A stretch of 33,098 nt of DNA from an uncultured Moraxella sp. (GTDB taxonomy: Bacteria > Pseudomonadota > Gammaproteobacteria > Pseudomonadales > Moraxellaceae): assembly GCA_927911235.1 (NCBI GenBank), contig CAKMOY010000145.1, forward strand, positions 1 to 33,098, given 5' to 3'. Below the pieces are notes generated by a model. That model had not been told where the DNA came from and made no database searches. It saw only the letters and a list, made by a program, of their open reading frames with translations. This document shows positions 8,228 to 16,610 of this stretch, one piece after another (the stretch's first letter is position 1; the number at the start of each line of letters is the position of its first letter). The translations under genes and the position numbers were made by a program.

Positions 8228-8746
8228 TTACATGCCAATATTCTCACGGTATTCTTTCAACACATCTTCGCCATTGATTTTTAGCACATTCGCCAATGCG
8301 TCAAACTCAATCACTTCATAACCATCATAGACTTGCTTAAAATAACTACAAGTAAAATCATACTCACCGTCCACGCTTTTGTGCTGTTCAAACTTGCCAG
8401 TCGGCATATTCTTAAAAGTTACCGTCATAAAAGTAACAAGTGGCACATTGCTAATCACGCCGTGATTGCCGTGTACTTGCACATTGGAGCGGATTTGTAG
8501 CTGATTGGATTTAAAAGGCGAGAGCATTTTTGCCGTATCAGGATAGATACTGTTAAATTTTAACTTGCCCTCCATCTTATCCACGCCTGTCGTTGGCAAC
8601 TCCAACTTGCCAATCATACCCATCGCTTTAAATTCATCAAAAATAAACTTAATATCAGGGTTATCCACCGATTCCACTTTACCTAGCAGATTGATACCAT
8701 TTAGATAGCAGTTACCCTGTGTGATTTTATGCACCGTGATACTCAT
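8228..8746 (-). CDS. Major tail tube protein FII
   Basis: A 172-residue homologue of P2 FII, the protein that polymerises into the inner tail tube. Family features include 'NCYLNGINLLGKVESVDNPDIKF' near the N-terminus, 'MGMIGKLELPTTGVDKMEGKLKF' (~residues 42-64) and the C-terminal 'KINGEDVLKEYRENIGM'. Its start overlaps the sheath stop by 4 bases, so the two are coupled. No oddities. Confidence 0.92.
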   Translation of the reverse strand: MSITVHKITQGNCYLNGINLLGKVESVDNPDIKFIFDEFKAMGMIGKLELPTTGVDKMEGKLKFNSIYPDTAKMLSPFKSNQLQIRSNVQVHGNHGVISNVPLVTFMTVTFKNMPTGKFEQHKSVDGEYDFTCSYFKQVYDGYEVIEFDALANVLKINGEDVLKEYRENIGM

Positions 8747-9951
8747 GACAAGCCTCCCATATTCACAGATTTTAAGTTAAGCAGATATTCACCTGTTACT
8801 TCACGTTCATAGCTGATACGCTCCATCGGAAATATCGGTGTAAATTTATAACCCACCGCAATATGCCCTTGCGTTAGCTGACTTGGCGGATTGCGTGAAA
8901 CATCAAAAAACGCCTTACCGTCCACAATAGCCCCACGCATGACGAGCAATCGCAGATAGCCATTGGCAAATTCAACCAGACTATCAATCTGAGCTTGCTT
9001 AATGTCCTTGTCCACAAACTGCAAACTAGACTGGTGCAAACTCTCTTCAATCATATCTTTGGTACGTTGCACCTGCTCAAAGTTTTCATAACTGGCATTG
9101 ACAGGATAGCTTGCCGAGCGGTTGCCCCACGATAAAAAGCCTGTGCCGTGTGATTTAAAAAAGGTGCTAATCCCAGCTGAGTTTAACATGTTCACTTCGC
9201 TGTCAGGGTCATCAATGCGAGCCGTCAAAAGCCGTTCAAGCCCCAGTGTGCCGACCACTTCTTTGTTTGATGAACTTGTCCAGTAGCCTTGTGTGCGATC
9301 AATGTAGGCTCGCACCCCAGCAAAGGCAATGCTGGCTGGTTCTAGACGATTTTGCGAAGTAACAGGGTCAAAGACTTTGCGGTGGGGGTAGCAAATTCGC
9401 ACCCGTGTGCTTTGGGTCTGATAAATGTCCAGCCCAAGTGGGGTAACATTACCACGACTGGCGACCACTTCTTGTGGGGTTAAGCCCAGTGGCATATCCA
9501 CATAAGAGACGGCACGAATGCGTTTTACAAGGCTTTCCATTGCACTAGCGACAGCAGGAATGGTGCTAAAATATGGAGCAATCACAATTTTGGCATCAAA
9601 CCCGTAAATCCCATAACCGTCCAAAAAATGCTGTAAGCCTGTGCGTTTACCTGTCTCATCGGTTGTGCCGATTAAATCCGCCATACTTGCAGTCTTCCCT
9701 ACATTGATAACCAAAATCGCTCCCACGCCCATTTCTCGTAAGGACTTTAAGGCATAAGGAATGGTTGTACCATGTGTCGGCTTGCCAAACTGAGCATCAT
9801 CGGTAGAGTTTAGGCACAAGGTCAGCTCATTGACCGCCCCTGTTGGAGCAGTACCGACCAGACCAATCACCCCAGTTTTGACTTCACGCACAGAGGCTGT
9901 GCCTTGATTGACATCAATGGTTTCAACGCCGTGTAAAAAATGACTCATCAC
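8743..9951 (-). CDS. Tail sheath protein FI
   Basis: A 402-residue contractile sheath subunit like P2 FI. Visible family motifs are 'HGVETIDVNQGTASVREVKTGV' at the start, 'GLVGTAPTG', 'GVRAYIDRTQGYWTSSSNKEV' (~residues 211-231) and the C-terminal 'GKAFFDVSRNPPSQLTQGHI', then 'FPMERISYEREVTGEYL'. It comes first in the tube/sheath pair, directly after a small connector-type gene, and its ribosome site (GGAG) lies just before the ATG. This is the junction between Mu-like head genes and P2-like tail genes. Confidence 0.93.
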   Translation of the reverse strand: MMSHFLHGVETIDVNQGTASVREVKTGVIGLVGTAPTGAVNELTLCLNSTDDAQFGKPTHGTTIPYALKSLREMGVGAILVINVGKTASMADLIGTTDETGKRTGLQHFLDGYGIYGFDAKIVIAPYFSTIPAVASAMESLVKRIRAVSYVDMPLGLTPQEVVASRGNVTPLGLDIYQTQSTRVRICYPHRKVFDPVTSQNRLEPASIAFAGVRAYIDRTQGYWTSSSNKEVVGTLGLERLLTARIDDPDSEVNMLNSAGISTFFKSHGTGFLSWGNRSASYPVNASYENFEQVQRTKDMIEESLHQSSLQFVDKDIKQAQIDSLVEFANGYLRLLVMRGAIVDGKAFFDVSRNPPSQLTQGHIAVGYKFTPIFPMERISYEREVTGEYLLNLKSVNMGGLS

Positions 9952-9957
9952 TGCTCC

Positions 9958-10557
9958 TTATTCTACTAACATAATGTCTGCGGATATGGTATTGCTGGTC
10001 AATGCCTCAATACGCTGGTTACCCAAAGGCATGATGGTTACCACCCCAAAATCATAAACCACTTGGTCGCTAACCACCGTGGCGTGATTGGCAAAGTTAA
10101 TATCATACTCTATCAATTGCTCAACATTGTTTGAACTGGAGAAAGTCTGATGGTTATCCATTGCCATCCACCAGTACTGCGTGCCGACAGGTATCATCAA
10201 TTTGACGGTGGCAGTCACAGGGGAGCTAGCACTGTCTTTGAGTGTCAATAATACCCCGTACCCATCATCATAGGTCGTTATCAGTACGTCCTGTGTGTGA
10301 CCTGATACGACCTGACTGATGTCAAACTGTGCTGTGCCTCTACCATGAAAACGTAGCGACTGGACAGTGCTGGCATCGTTTTGGGGGGTGTTTTGTTGGC
10401 TGTTTATTGGGGTAAGCAACCCCATCTGGACAAGCCGATTTGTATATACACTATCAGTATGCGATAGTATCATGGGGGTCTGTGTCGGCTGCCACAGTAG
10501 CGTTTGACCATGCTCGCTAAACCCTGTGGCACAGCCCATATAGTGATATGATGGCAT
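9958..10557 (-). CDS. Phage structural protein of unknown function
   Basis: A 199-residue protein. I chose the start at 10557 (MPSYHYMGCATGFSEHG) because AAGGAG lies 8 bases upstream; earlier in-frame starts lack a ribosome site. The sequence is beta-rich and polar with no membrane segment and no family I can name. Features include 'FHGRGTAQFDISQVVSGHTQD' and 'AVVSDQVVYDFG'-like beta stretches. Its place between the gp37-like gene and the sheath gene suggests a head-tail connector or tail-terminator role, but that is context only. Confidence 0.6.
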   Translation of the reverse strand: MPSYHYMGCATGFSEHGQTLLWQPTQTPMILSHTDSVYTNRLVQMGLLTPINSQQNTPQNDASTVQSLRFHGRGTAQFDISQVVSGHTQDVLITTYDDGYGVLLTLKDSASSPVTATVKLMIPVGTQYWWMAMDNHQTFSSSNNVEQLIEYDINFANHATVVSDQVVYDFGVVTIMPLGNQRIEALTSNTISADIMLVE

Positions 10558-10568
10558 GTGGTTGCTCC

Positions 10569-11021
10569 TTACATCGTGTTTATGGTGAGTGTTTGGACGT
10601 GGCTGGTTTGGGTAACAAATGTTACCGTATAAAACCACAGTCCGCTTTCGTGAGTTTCAAAATAATCTTTGATGGGTGCAAGTGGCTTGGTAGCGTGTGT
10701 TGGCATAAACCCCGACAGTAGTTCAAGCACCCAATCCACCAAAGGCACAGCCCCAAACCTATCATACAGCCCACGACTGACAATGGTAATGCTAAACACA
10801 AGCTCTCGTGGACACACCACCGCAAAGGTGTCATCGTGCTTAGGATAGTTTGGGCGACCATAGCTCACAAGCAACGCTCCATTGGCATGGTTGAGCCGAT
10901 AACTTGACGGCTTCTCAGGATAAAACGCCACCGCCAAATCATGACCGACCGCCTGTGTCAGCTTATCCACGATTGCTTGTGTGATAGTGGTGGTTAGACT
11001 AAACATAGGAATGTGTTGCAT
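10569..11021 (-). CDS. Gp37-family phage protein
   Basis: A 150-residue protein in the Mu gp37-type position, between gp36-like and the tail genes. It has the alternating pattern of a tail-terminator-like alpha/beta fold: 'TITQAIVDKLTQAVG' (residues ~9-23), then 'REELVFSITIVSRGLYD'-like beta strands (CPRELVFSITIVSRG) and 'GLWFYTVTFVTQT' at the end. It probably acts at the head-tail joint. The ATG lies 12 bases after the next gene's ribosome region with a GGTGGG site. Assignment is by position and partial pattern. Confidence 0.55.
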   Translation of the reverse strand: MQHIPMFSLTTTITQAIVDKLTQAVGHDLAVAFYPEKPSSYRLNHANGALLVSYGRPNYPKHDDTFAVVCPRELVFSITIVSRGLYDRFGAVPLVDWVLELLSGFMPTHATKPLAPIKDYFETHESGLWFYTVTFVTQTSHVQTLTINTM

Positions 11022-11039
11022 ACGCCCACCTACTTTTTG

Positions 11040-11499
11040 TTAATAACAATCCAACAAATCCCCAAGCATGGACTGGTTTTGCCGACTGGGGCGAACACGC
11101 ACCGCAAACTCTGCATCATCAGCCACCATGCTTTTGGGGTTTGGCAGATTATCAGGCATACCTAGACTGATTTTACCATCTCGGATATACTCTAGATTTT
11201 TTAACCGCAACTTTTCGCCCTTCAATCACCGCAGACGGTAAATCAAAACCTTCTGGTCGGCGTTCGTACAAGGCATAGCGAGCGATTTGTTTGGCACATT
11301 GTTTTACCAGCGTGGGCGTGTTTGCAAAGGGTAAGGTGTAACGGTTACGCAAATAACCGTCCACTTCTTCGCACGCTTCGTTGATGACCGTTTGCACCAA
11401 GTCAAAGTTGATCTCGCCCCCTGCGACATCGTCCGACAACTCACACATGACCGATTCAGGCACAAGGCTTTTTAACTCATCAATGTCAATATACGCCAT
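11040..11499 (-). CDS. Gp36-family (DUF1320) head-tail protein, one frameshift
   Basis: Two frames form one DUF1320 protein. The first reads 'MAYIDIDELKSLVPESVM' to 'RPEGFDLPSAVIEG', with the typical 'YLRNRYTLPF' motif and 'QIARYALYERR'. The second continues 'KLRLKNLEYIRDGKISLGM', the family's conserved lysine/leucine stretch before GKxxLG. Removing one base from the CCC at 11218-11220 joins them into ~152 residues, the usual length. Mu gp36 lies at the same place between capsid and gp37 and is thought to be a neck component. Confidence 0.8.
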
Positions 11500-11501
11500 A
11501 C

Positions 11502-12011
11502 TTATTCACCGCCCAGTTTGTCATCATCTGCCAATAGCAGTCCGACAAGCTCGCTATTTTTGGCTTTGGGATTGTGCGTAATGCCACGAGTGGTTAATTC
11601 AGCAATCAACTCGGCTTTGGTGAGCTTGTCATAATCCACCTTTTGCTGATTTGCTTGGTTGGTTTCATGATTTGGTTTGGCAAGTTCATCAGTAAGTTCA
11701 TCATTGACTGGCTTTACATCGCCATCTAAAAGCGAATTTTTGTCGCTTTTGGTGTCCGTACTATCATTTACCTGCTTATCCAAATGCGAATTTGAATTCG
11801 CATTTGGGGTAACTTCTTGAGCTTGCATCATCTTACGTTCATAATTAGCAATCTCATCAGGTGTGGCTTCTTTGACATAGCCCGCTTTTTGCAAAAAGAA
11901 TTTATCATTGTGTGATAACTGCACCAACTCACCCACACCATACGCCTTACCGTTATGACGAACTGGCATGAGCGTTAAGCAACTGATTGCCAAAAATTGT
12001 TGTTTTGTCAT
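11502..12011 (-). CDS. Gp35-like phage protein with a long acidic linker
   Basis: A 169-residue protein. The start at 12011 (MTKQQFLAISCLTLMPV) is favoured by GGAG ~9 bases upstream. The N-terminal 60 residues contain 'VRHNGKAYGVGELVQLSHND', which resembles the small Mu gp35-type proteins found after the capsid gene. Residues ~65-130 are an acidic, Asn/Asp/Lys-rich linker. The C-terminal 40 residues (DYDKLTKAELIAELTTRGI, then KNSELVGLLLADDD) form a HeH/SAP-like fold seen in phage head proteins. The role is probably structural. Confidence 0.55.
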   Translation of the reverse strand: MTKQQFLAISCLTLMPVRHNGKAYGVGELVQLSHNDKFFLQKAGYVKEATPDEIANYERKMMQAQEVTPNANSNSHLDKQVNDSTDTKSDKNSLLDGDVKPVNDELTDELAKPNHETNQANQQKVDYDKLTKAELIAELTTRGITHNPKAKNSELVGLLLADDDKLGGE

Positions 12012-12027
12012 GTCATTACTCTCCATG

Positions 12028-12951
12028 TTATGCCACATGGCTAATCAAATACCCTGCATGAATGCCAGCAATGACAGGCACACGTTCATCAATTACAGGA
12101 TAAAAATAAGTTTTGGCGTTGTTGTCATAATAAGACGTTTCTACAAATGGGTGTCCTTCCATACCATAAGTGTAGCCAAATGCGGGGGTTTCACGGTCAA
12201 AGTCTGACTCGGCCGGCACATAAGCAATCACCACATCATTGCCCCATACGTCCTCTACCTTGTCGGTGCTTTCGTTATACTTCACCGATTTACCGACAAC
12301 GACCTTATCAAATTCAAACAAATCTGCCAATATCTGTGCGGTAATACCCTTGCCATCAGCCGTAATCGTTAAACGTTTGCCAATCGCAGGGTGATTTTTT
12401 AACGCTTTAAAGCCCACAGGCGACAGCACCATGATATTGGCATCAGCCCCTGTTTTTTGACGGATAGCGTCTTTGCCACTTTCAATATCGCCAAAAGGGT
12501 CGCTCGTTGGGTCTGTCCATTGACTTGTGCCAGACAGAGCCGTTTTATTATCAGTCGGATAATTGTCAGGGTTACGAGCCATCTGTGCTTGTTGCACCTC
12601 AAGCGGCAGCATAATGCCACGCATGGCTTTTTGGGTGGCACGCACACCAAGTTTGAGCGTTGGACTGACAGTTTCGCTATCTCGCAAATCTTCACGAGGT
12701 ACTTTGCCTTCTAAGCTGTGCAACTCTAGCGAATACGGTTGCCCTTCATAGCCAATATCCACACGTTTGGTATTTGAACCACGAGAACGCTGGGTTTGAT
12801 ACACGATAAAATCTTTATCAGTAAACTACACCACCTTACCACCAGACTTACTCACTGGCACTCGTGGAAACAGATAATGACCTACCGCTTCGGCGATTTG
12901 ATAGCCTTGCACCACATTGGTTAAAACTTGGTCTACAACAATTTTAGACAT
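12028..12951 (-). CDS. Major capsid protein interrupted by an in-frame amber codon
   Basis: Reading from the ATG at 12951 gives 'MSKIVVDQVLTNVVQGYQ' and 'PRVPVSKSGGKVV', then TAG as codon 42 (12826-12828), then FTDKDFIVYQTQRSRGSNTKR in the same frame to the end, 307 residues in all. The parts are typical of a phage major head protein: 'VPVSKSGGKVV' then 'GSNTKRVDIGYEG', and the C-terminal 'FVETSYYDNNAKTYFYPVID'. It stands where Mu T stands, after the decoration gene. One C-to-T change from CAG would make the TAG. With the amber, only 41 residues would be made, so either the prophage is head-defective, the host suppresses amber, or the base is wrong. Confidence 0.8.
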
Positions 12952-12987
12952 AACTTTTCCTTAAAAATCAAATAATTACAAAACAAA

Positions 12988-13353
12988 TTAACGCAACAGC
13001 ACTTCGGCATGGCTGTTTTGATGAGCATCATACAGCACCACACCCAGCACCTTACCTGCATATTGGGCGTATTGATTGGCACGCACCACCATCATCGCAT
13101 CGTCAAACACCACATAATCGCCTTGCTTGACCGCCCCTGTTGCTACGTCTTTTAAAGCCATGCTTGCCGTACCGATGACAGTAACGCCAACCATCTCGCC
13201 TTGTTTGCCGTCTGTTTGGCTAATGCCAATCGGCACTTCACCATCTGATGTATTCGCAGATTTTCCACTAGCTGTCAGCCATGTACCTTGCGGTGTATCT
13301 TTGACAAGTTTGACAGGCAAAGTTAATAAGCCAATTGCTTGTTTTGCATTCAT
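12988..13353 (-). CDS. Capsid decoration/cement protein (DUF2190-like)
   Basis: A 121-residue protein from 13353, where GGAG precedes 'MNAKQAIGLLTLPVKLV'. It shows the beta-barrel pattern of DUF2190-type cement proteins, which stabilise the capsid surface: 'VPIGISQTDGKQGEMVGVTVIG' and 'VKQGDYVVFDDAMMVV', with a hydrophobic end 'GKVLGVVLYDAHQNSHAEVLL'. It lies between the protease/scaffold and major capsid genes, the usual position. An earlier in-frame start gives a long basic N-terminus with no ribosome site, so I reject it. Confidence 0.75.
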   Translation of the reverse strand: MNAKQAIGLLTLPVKLVKDTPQGTWLTASGKSANTSDGEVPIGISQTDGKQGEMVGVTVIGTASMALKDVATGAVKQGDYVVFDDAMMVVRANQYAQYAGKVLGVVLYDAHQNSHAEVLLR

Positions 13354-13378
13354 ACCATGCTCCTTAAACATAAAAATT

Positions 13379-13912
13379 TTAATTACCCAACGCCATAACC
13401 GCTGTGGTATAGTCCACCTTGTTTGCTTCAGCATACGCCAAGATTTCTTGGTGCTTTGCCATGCTGTCACTATCCACCTGCACTTGCTGAGGCAGATTGT
13501 TAAACTGTAACGGTGGCGTGGTTGTGGTCTTGCCCGCCGATTCGCCAAACAAGTGTGCTTTGGTATTTAACAGCCCAGCACTTAAACTGTCTTTAAAGAC
13601 TTGGTTAAGCGGTTTCGCCCCATCGCCTTCACCAAAGTTTAAAGGACTGGCACGATTTGCCGTATCAATCGCATTTAGTACCGCCACGACCATATCTTTA
13701 TGAGCTGGGGTAAGTTTACCGTCTTTGACAAGGTTTTCAGCAAAGTCATTGTTGGCTTGGTTTTCTGCTTTGATTTTTGCCTGTGCTTCGGCTTGTTCTT
13801 TTTTGGCAAGCTCGGCTTTTAGCATGGCAATTTCGGCATCTCGTGGGTCAGGCGTAGGCACGGTTGATTCTGGGGTTGGATTGGTTGGTGGATTTGGGTT
13901 AGGGGTTGTCAT
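13379..13912 (-). CDS. Candidate nested scaffold protein from an internal start
   Basis: The ATG at 13912 is residue 194 of the protease/scaffold protein and is preceded by AAGGAA with ~8-base spacing. The product would be 177 residues: a Pro-rich head (MTTPNPNPPTNP), a charged helix, and the C-terminal 'ILAYAEANKVDYTTAVM'. Mu makes its scaffold Z from an in-frame start within I. The same arrangement here is inference from the ribosome site and the domain boundary. Confidence 0.5.
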   Translation of the reverse strand: MTTPNPNPPTNPTPESTVPTPDPRDAEIAMLKAELAKKEQAEAQAKIKAENQANNDFAENLVKDGKLTPAHKDMVVAVLNAIDTANRASPLNFGEGDGAKPLNQVFKDSLSAGLLNTKAHLFGESAGKTTTTPPLQFNNLPQQVQVDSDSMAKHQEILAYAEANKVDYTTAVMALGN

Positions 13913-14491
13913 TGCGTTTTCCTTTTGTTGGGTTGGAGTTGGGTTTGGGTTGCCGCTTGGTGGTTGCTCATTAAACAGTAGCGAGCCAAGAGCGGACACC
14001 ACCTTGTTAAATAAAGTCTTTTCGGGCGTGTCGGCTGTTTCGTCTGGTCTTTCGCTAAAATCAAATGTCAGTGTAACCGCTGTGTCATTTTCGTTAAACT
14101 CAATCGGCTCTAAGCCCTTAATAGCTGGTGGTTCTGCTCCCAAAAACCCCACATGACGCAGATAATACACGCCTTTAACTGGGTTGGTGGGGGAATTGGG
14201 CGGATAAAAACTTGCCGAGACTTTTTTATAAAGTCCTTGTTTGACCTGCTCGCCAAAGTCATGTTGGATTTGTTCAGGTATGGCGTACAGATTACCCTTA
14301 TCGCCAGTCAAGGACTTAACCCAACCATAGGCAGGTGCGTCTGTCTTTGGGTGTCCGACCACAATGGGGGCTTGATGAATGCTAGGATTGTAAGCACTGA
14401 TAGCCTGCTTTAAATCGCTTTCGCTAAACGATACAACTGTACCGTTACTATCAGTGTGCGTACCTGTTTTAAAGATATGGATTTTTTTCAT
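13379..14491 (-). CDS. Mu I-like prohead protease fused in frame to scaffold
   Basis: A 370-residue protein. Residues ~1-130 match the Mu gpI type prohead protease: 'IHIFKTGTHTDSNGTVVSF', 'YNPSIHQAPIVVGHP', 'APAYGWVKSL', 'GLYKKVSASFYPP' and 'LRHVGFLGAEPPAIKGL'. Residues ~145-230 are Pro/Thr/Asn-rich (NPNPTPTQQKENA). The C-terminal ~140 residues are charged and helical (MLKAELAKKEQAEAQAKIKAE), as in scaffolds. An internal ATG at 13912 with AAGGAA upstream probably gives the scaffold alone, the same nested I/Z logic as in Mu. A copy of the repeated promoter-like motif lies 57 bases upstream. Confidence 0.88.
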   Translation of the reverse strand: MKKIHIFKTGTHTDSNGTVVSFSESDLKQAISAYNPSIHQAPIVVGHPKTDAPAYGWVKSLTGDKGNLYAIPEQIQHDFGEQVKQGLYKKVSASFYPPNSPTNPVKGVYYLRHVGFLGAEPPAIKGLEPIEFNENDTAVTLTFDFSERPDETADTPEKTLFNKVVSALGSLLFNEQPPSGNPNPTPTQQKENAMTTPNPNPPTNPTPESTVPTPDPRDAEIAMLKAELAKKEQAEAQAKIKAENQANNDFAENLVKDGKLTPAHKDMVVAVLNAIDTANRASPLNFGEGDGAKPLNQVFKDSLSAGLLNTKAHLFGESAGKTTTTPPLQFNNLPQQVQVDSDSMAKHQEILAYAEANKVDYTTAVMALGN

Positions 14492-14543
14492 AGGCTTATC
14501 CCTTTTGGAATATTAACGCCAATGATAGGGGATTTTTGTTAGG

Positions 14544-14574
14544 GGGAATTTTAGGGCGGTTTAAGGGTTTTTGT
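14544..14574 (-). promoter_or_regulatory. Candidate late promoter motif, copy 2
   Basis: On the minus strand: AAAAACC, CTTAAACC, GCCC, TAAAAT, with TAAAAT at 14548-14553, 57 bases before the protease/scaffold ATG. The whole 220-base gap (14492-14711) contains no gene; G-rich runs surround the motif. See the related copies at 2280-2306 and 21848-21876. Confidence 0.5.
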
Positions 14575-14711
14575 GGGGCGGTTGGTGGAAATGATTTTTA
14601 GACGTTATTTTTTAGGGGTAAAAAAAGCGTTTATAAACATTCATAAACACCCATCAGCCCCAAAAAGCACCAAATACCCACACACGGCAAAATACAGCAA
14701 AAATCGCCCAT

Positions 14712-15215
14712 TTACAGCGTTTGCCAAAATCTAACCACCATCTGCTCCAAAATCCGCTTGTCAGTGCTACTAATTCCCAAAAACGGACGAGCAGGAATAT
14801 CACCCCATAGATGGGAAAAGGTGGATTTTGTCCCACCAAAGTGCATCATCCTCGCATACACCATATTTGTCCCCACCGTAACAGAATGACTTGCCAACCG
14901 ATAACGAATAGAATTGGCAAGCGTATGCGACAGCACAAGTGGACGCTTACTCATCACACGGCTCACCCCACGAGCATTGATTCTACCGTTTTTACCTACA
15001 TGACTTTTGCCAAGTAGCCGTGCAAACGTAACAGGGCTATTGCTTGCCCAGCGGTTGCCGTCAGGGTCGGTGCTAGTATCAAATCGCTCCTGCGTGCTAT
15101 TTAGTACCTGTTCGCCCATGTCTTTTAACAAAGGGGTCAAATTATGTCCACGCTGTGCCAAGCGTAGCAGTTGATTTTGGACGGTATCTAGCCCTTGAAC
15201 TTGAATGGTTAGCAT
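14712..15215 (-). CDS. Phage virion morphogenesis protein (Mu G-like)
   Basis: A 167-residue protein of the phage virion morphogenesis family (Mu gpG, P2 gpS), involved in head or tail completion. Signature stretches are 'LLKDMGEQVLNSTQERFDT', 'DPDGNRWASNSPVT' (the conserved DPxGxxWxxL/S motif), 'RPLVLSHTLANSIRY' and 'IPARPFLGISSTDKR'. It follows F, as G follows F in Mu. A 163-base gap filled by a structured element separates it from the F stop, unlike the tight junctions elsewhere. Confidence 0.88.
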   Translation of the reverse strand: MLTIQVQGLDTVQNQLLRLAQRGHNLTPLLKDMGEQVLNSTQERFDTSTDPDGNRWASNSPVTFARLLGKSHVGKNGRINARGVSRVMSKRPLVLSHTLANSIRYRLASHSVTVGTNMVYARMMHFGGTKSTFSHLWGDIPARPFLGISSTDKRILEQMVVRFWQTL

Positions 15216-15245
15216 TGCAATTACCTATTGATTGGGTTACAATAA

Positions 15246-15376
15246 AAGAGCAATCAGCCCTTAGGAAAGTTGTAGTCTACCGACTTCCGTGTTTGTCTAT
15301 TTAAAAAAAGACATTCTGGCGTGTTGGGATTTGTTTTGCAAATCAAGAATTGGGTAGCGTTCTTCTGATTGCTCTT
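15246..15376. ncRNA. Candidate structured RNA or miniature mobile element between F and G
   Basis: A perfect 12-bp closing stem (AAGAGCAATCAG at 15246-15257 with CTGATTGCTCTT at 15365-15376) encloses four further arms: 15264-15270/15283-15288 (one bulged A), 15294-15298/15309-15313, 15328-15333/15339-15344 (GATTTG/CAAATC, 5-base loop) and 15345-15349/15360-15364. The last two arms and the closing stem abut without unpaired bases. No reading frame of note is present on either strand. On the minus strand the closing stem is followed by TTTTATT, so it could also end transcripts. Strand and function are unknown. Confidence 0.5.
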
Positions 15377-15378
15377 AT

Positions 15379-16610
15379 TTATTCTTGGGATTGTTTTTCA
15401 AACAATACCACGCCTTTGCTTTTCAATTTTTCATCACTTGCCCTGTCTAGACGGTAGGATTTGAGATATACCGCATCACCCACTTTGGTTGATGAATGAT
15501 GGCAAGGTATCTTTTGCCGTCCGCATTAAAGCCTTCTACCCAAGTTGTCTGCTGACGATAGGTATCATTTTTCTTATCATATTCTCGGACGATGAGCGTG
15601 GCATTGTCTATCAAGTGTTGCACCTGATGATAACTGCTGGCATCAAAGCCTGTGTTGCCGTCCCTACTGATTGCTTGTTTTAAAGCATCGTCTTCGCTAA
15701 ATAGCACCGTGCGAGTTTGTACACCCAAAATGGCTTGTTGTTGTTCGCTTAATACCGCCACTTGAAAACTCTCACCTGTGTTAAATTTGCGAAAGCCAAC
15801 AATCCGCTCTTCTTTTTTAAGATTATCATAGTCTAGCGTGCTTGCCTTAAAGTCGTCAAGCTGGGCTTCAACCTGCCCAAGCCAGCGTTCAAATACACCT
15901 GTCGCCATATTGCCAGCAACTAAGGCTTTGGCAATGGCATACGGATATTTGTCCAGATTTGGATACCATGTACTGCCATGAGCATGGTTAAAGCTGTTAT
16001 CCGTAAAACCGTCCATATCAGGCGTATCGCTCACACTTAGCCCCATGCGTATCATATCATCTATGGACAATGTACGCACATAGCACTTGCACCCCCAACC
16101 ATTGGGCGGATAGTTGGTACGCCACCACGCATCATCGGCTTTTAGCACCATATTATTTAGCCGTCTGTGGTTTAGTCGTGGGTTGTCTAGCGTTACATGG
16201 CGGTACTGCCAATAAGGGCGAGCTTTTAGCACATCAGGGTCTGTCATCTGTTGCCAGCGTCCCGCCGCATGGCTCGTGCGTAGGTTAGTGGTGTAGATGA
16301 CCTTGGCACGCCAAGCACTATGTTCAGCCCCTGCCGTCCAGCCATGTTTTTTGAAAATGTCATCAAATTTTTTTTGAAACTGCCACAGAGCTTCGCCATT
16401 TTCTATCGCTGATAACACGGCTTTGTGTAAGTCGTTGAGTAAGTCAGCTTTCATTGCCCCTGCCACCACAAAGGCTTTATCGTGCATTTGGCTTGTTAGT
16501 TCATCATATCTTGCTGTTGGCAGACGCACCTTTTGCTTAAAAAACGCTATTTGTTCATCAAAAGGTAAATCAAAAGCTAATTGCACCCCAGTCAGCTCTT
16601 TATCACTCAT
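15379..16610 (-). CDS. Head morphogenesis protein F (MuF type), one frameshift
   Basis: The MuF/SPP1 gp7-type minor head protein. The start at 16610 (MSDKELTGVQLAFDLPFDEQ) overlaps the portal stop as ATGAGTGA. Conserved parts are 'WRAKVIYTTNLRTSHAAGRWQQM' (~residues 98-120), 'YWQYRHVTLDNPRLNHRRLNNM' and 'WWRTNYPPNGWGCKCYVRTL', the family's WxxxxPPNGWGCRC motif. The first frame stops at 15447. Adding one base in the TTT at 15484-15486 continues it as 'GDAVYLKSYRLDRASDEK' to a natural stop at 15379, ~410 residues. It probably helps DNA ejection or portal assembly. Confidence 0.9.

Noticed and set aside
12988..13548. Longer version of the decoration protein starting at 13548
   Set aside because: The extra N-terminus overlaps the scaffold gene in another frame, is very basic and Trp-rich, and lacks a ribosome site; 13353 has GGAG well placed.
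15216..15378. A small Com-type regulator gene between F and G
   Set aside because: I translated the gap on both strands: no start with a ribosome site and no Cys-x2-Cys pairs. The base-paired structure explains the conservation better.
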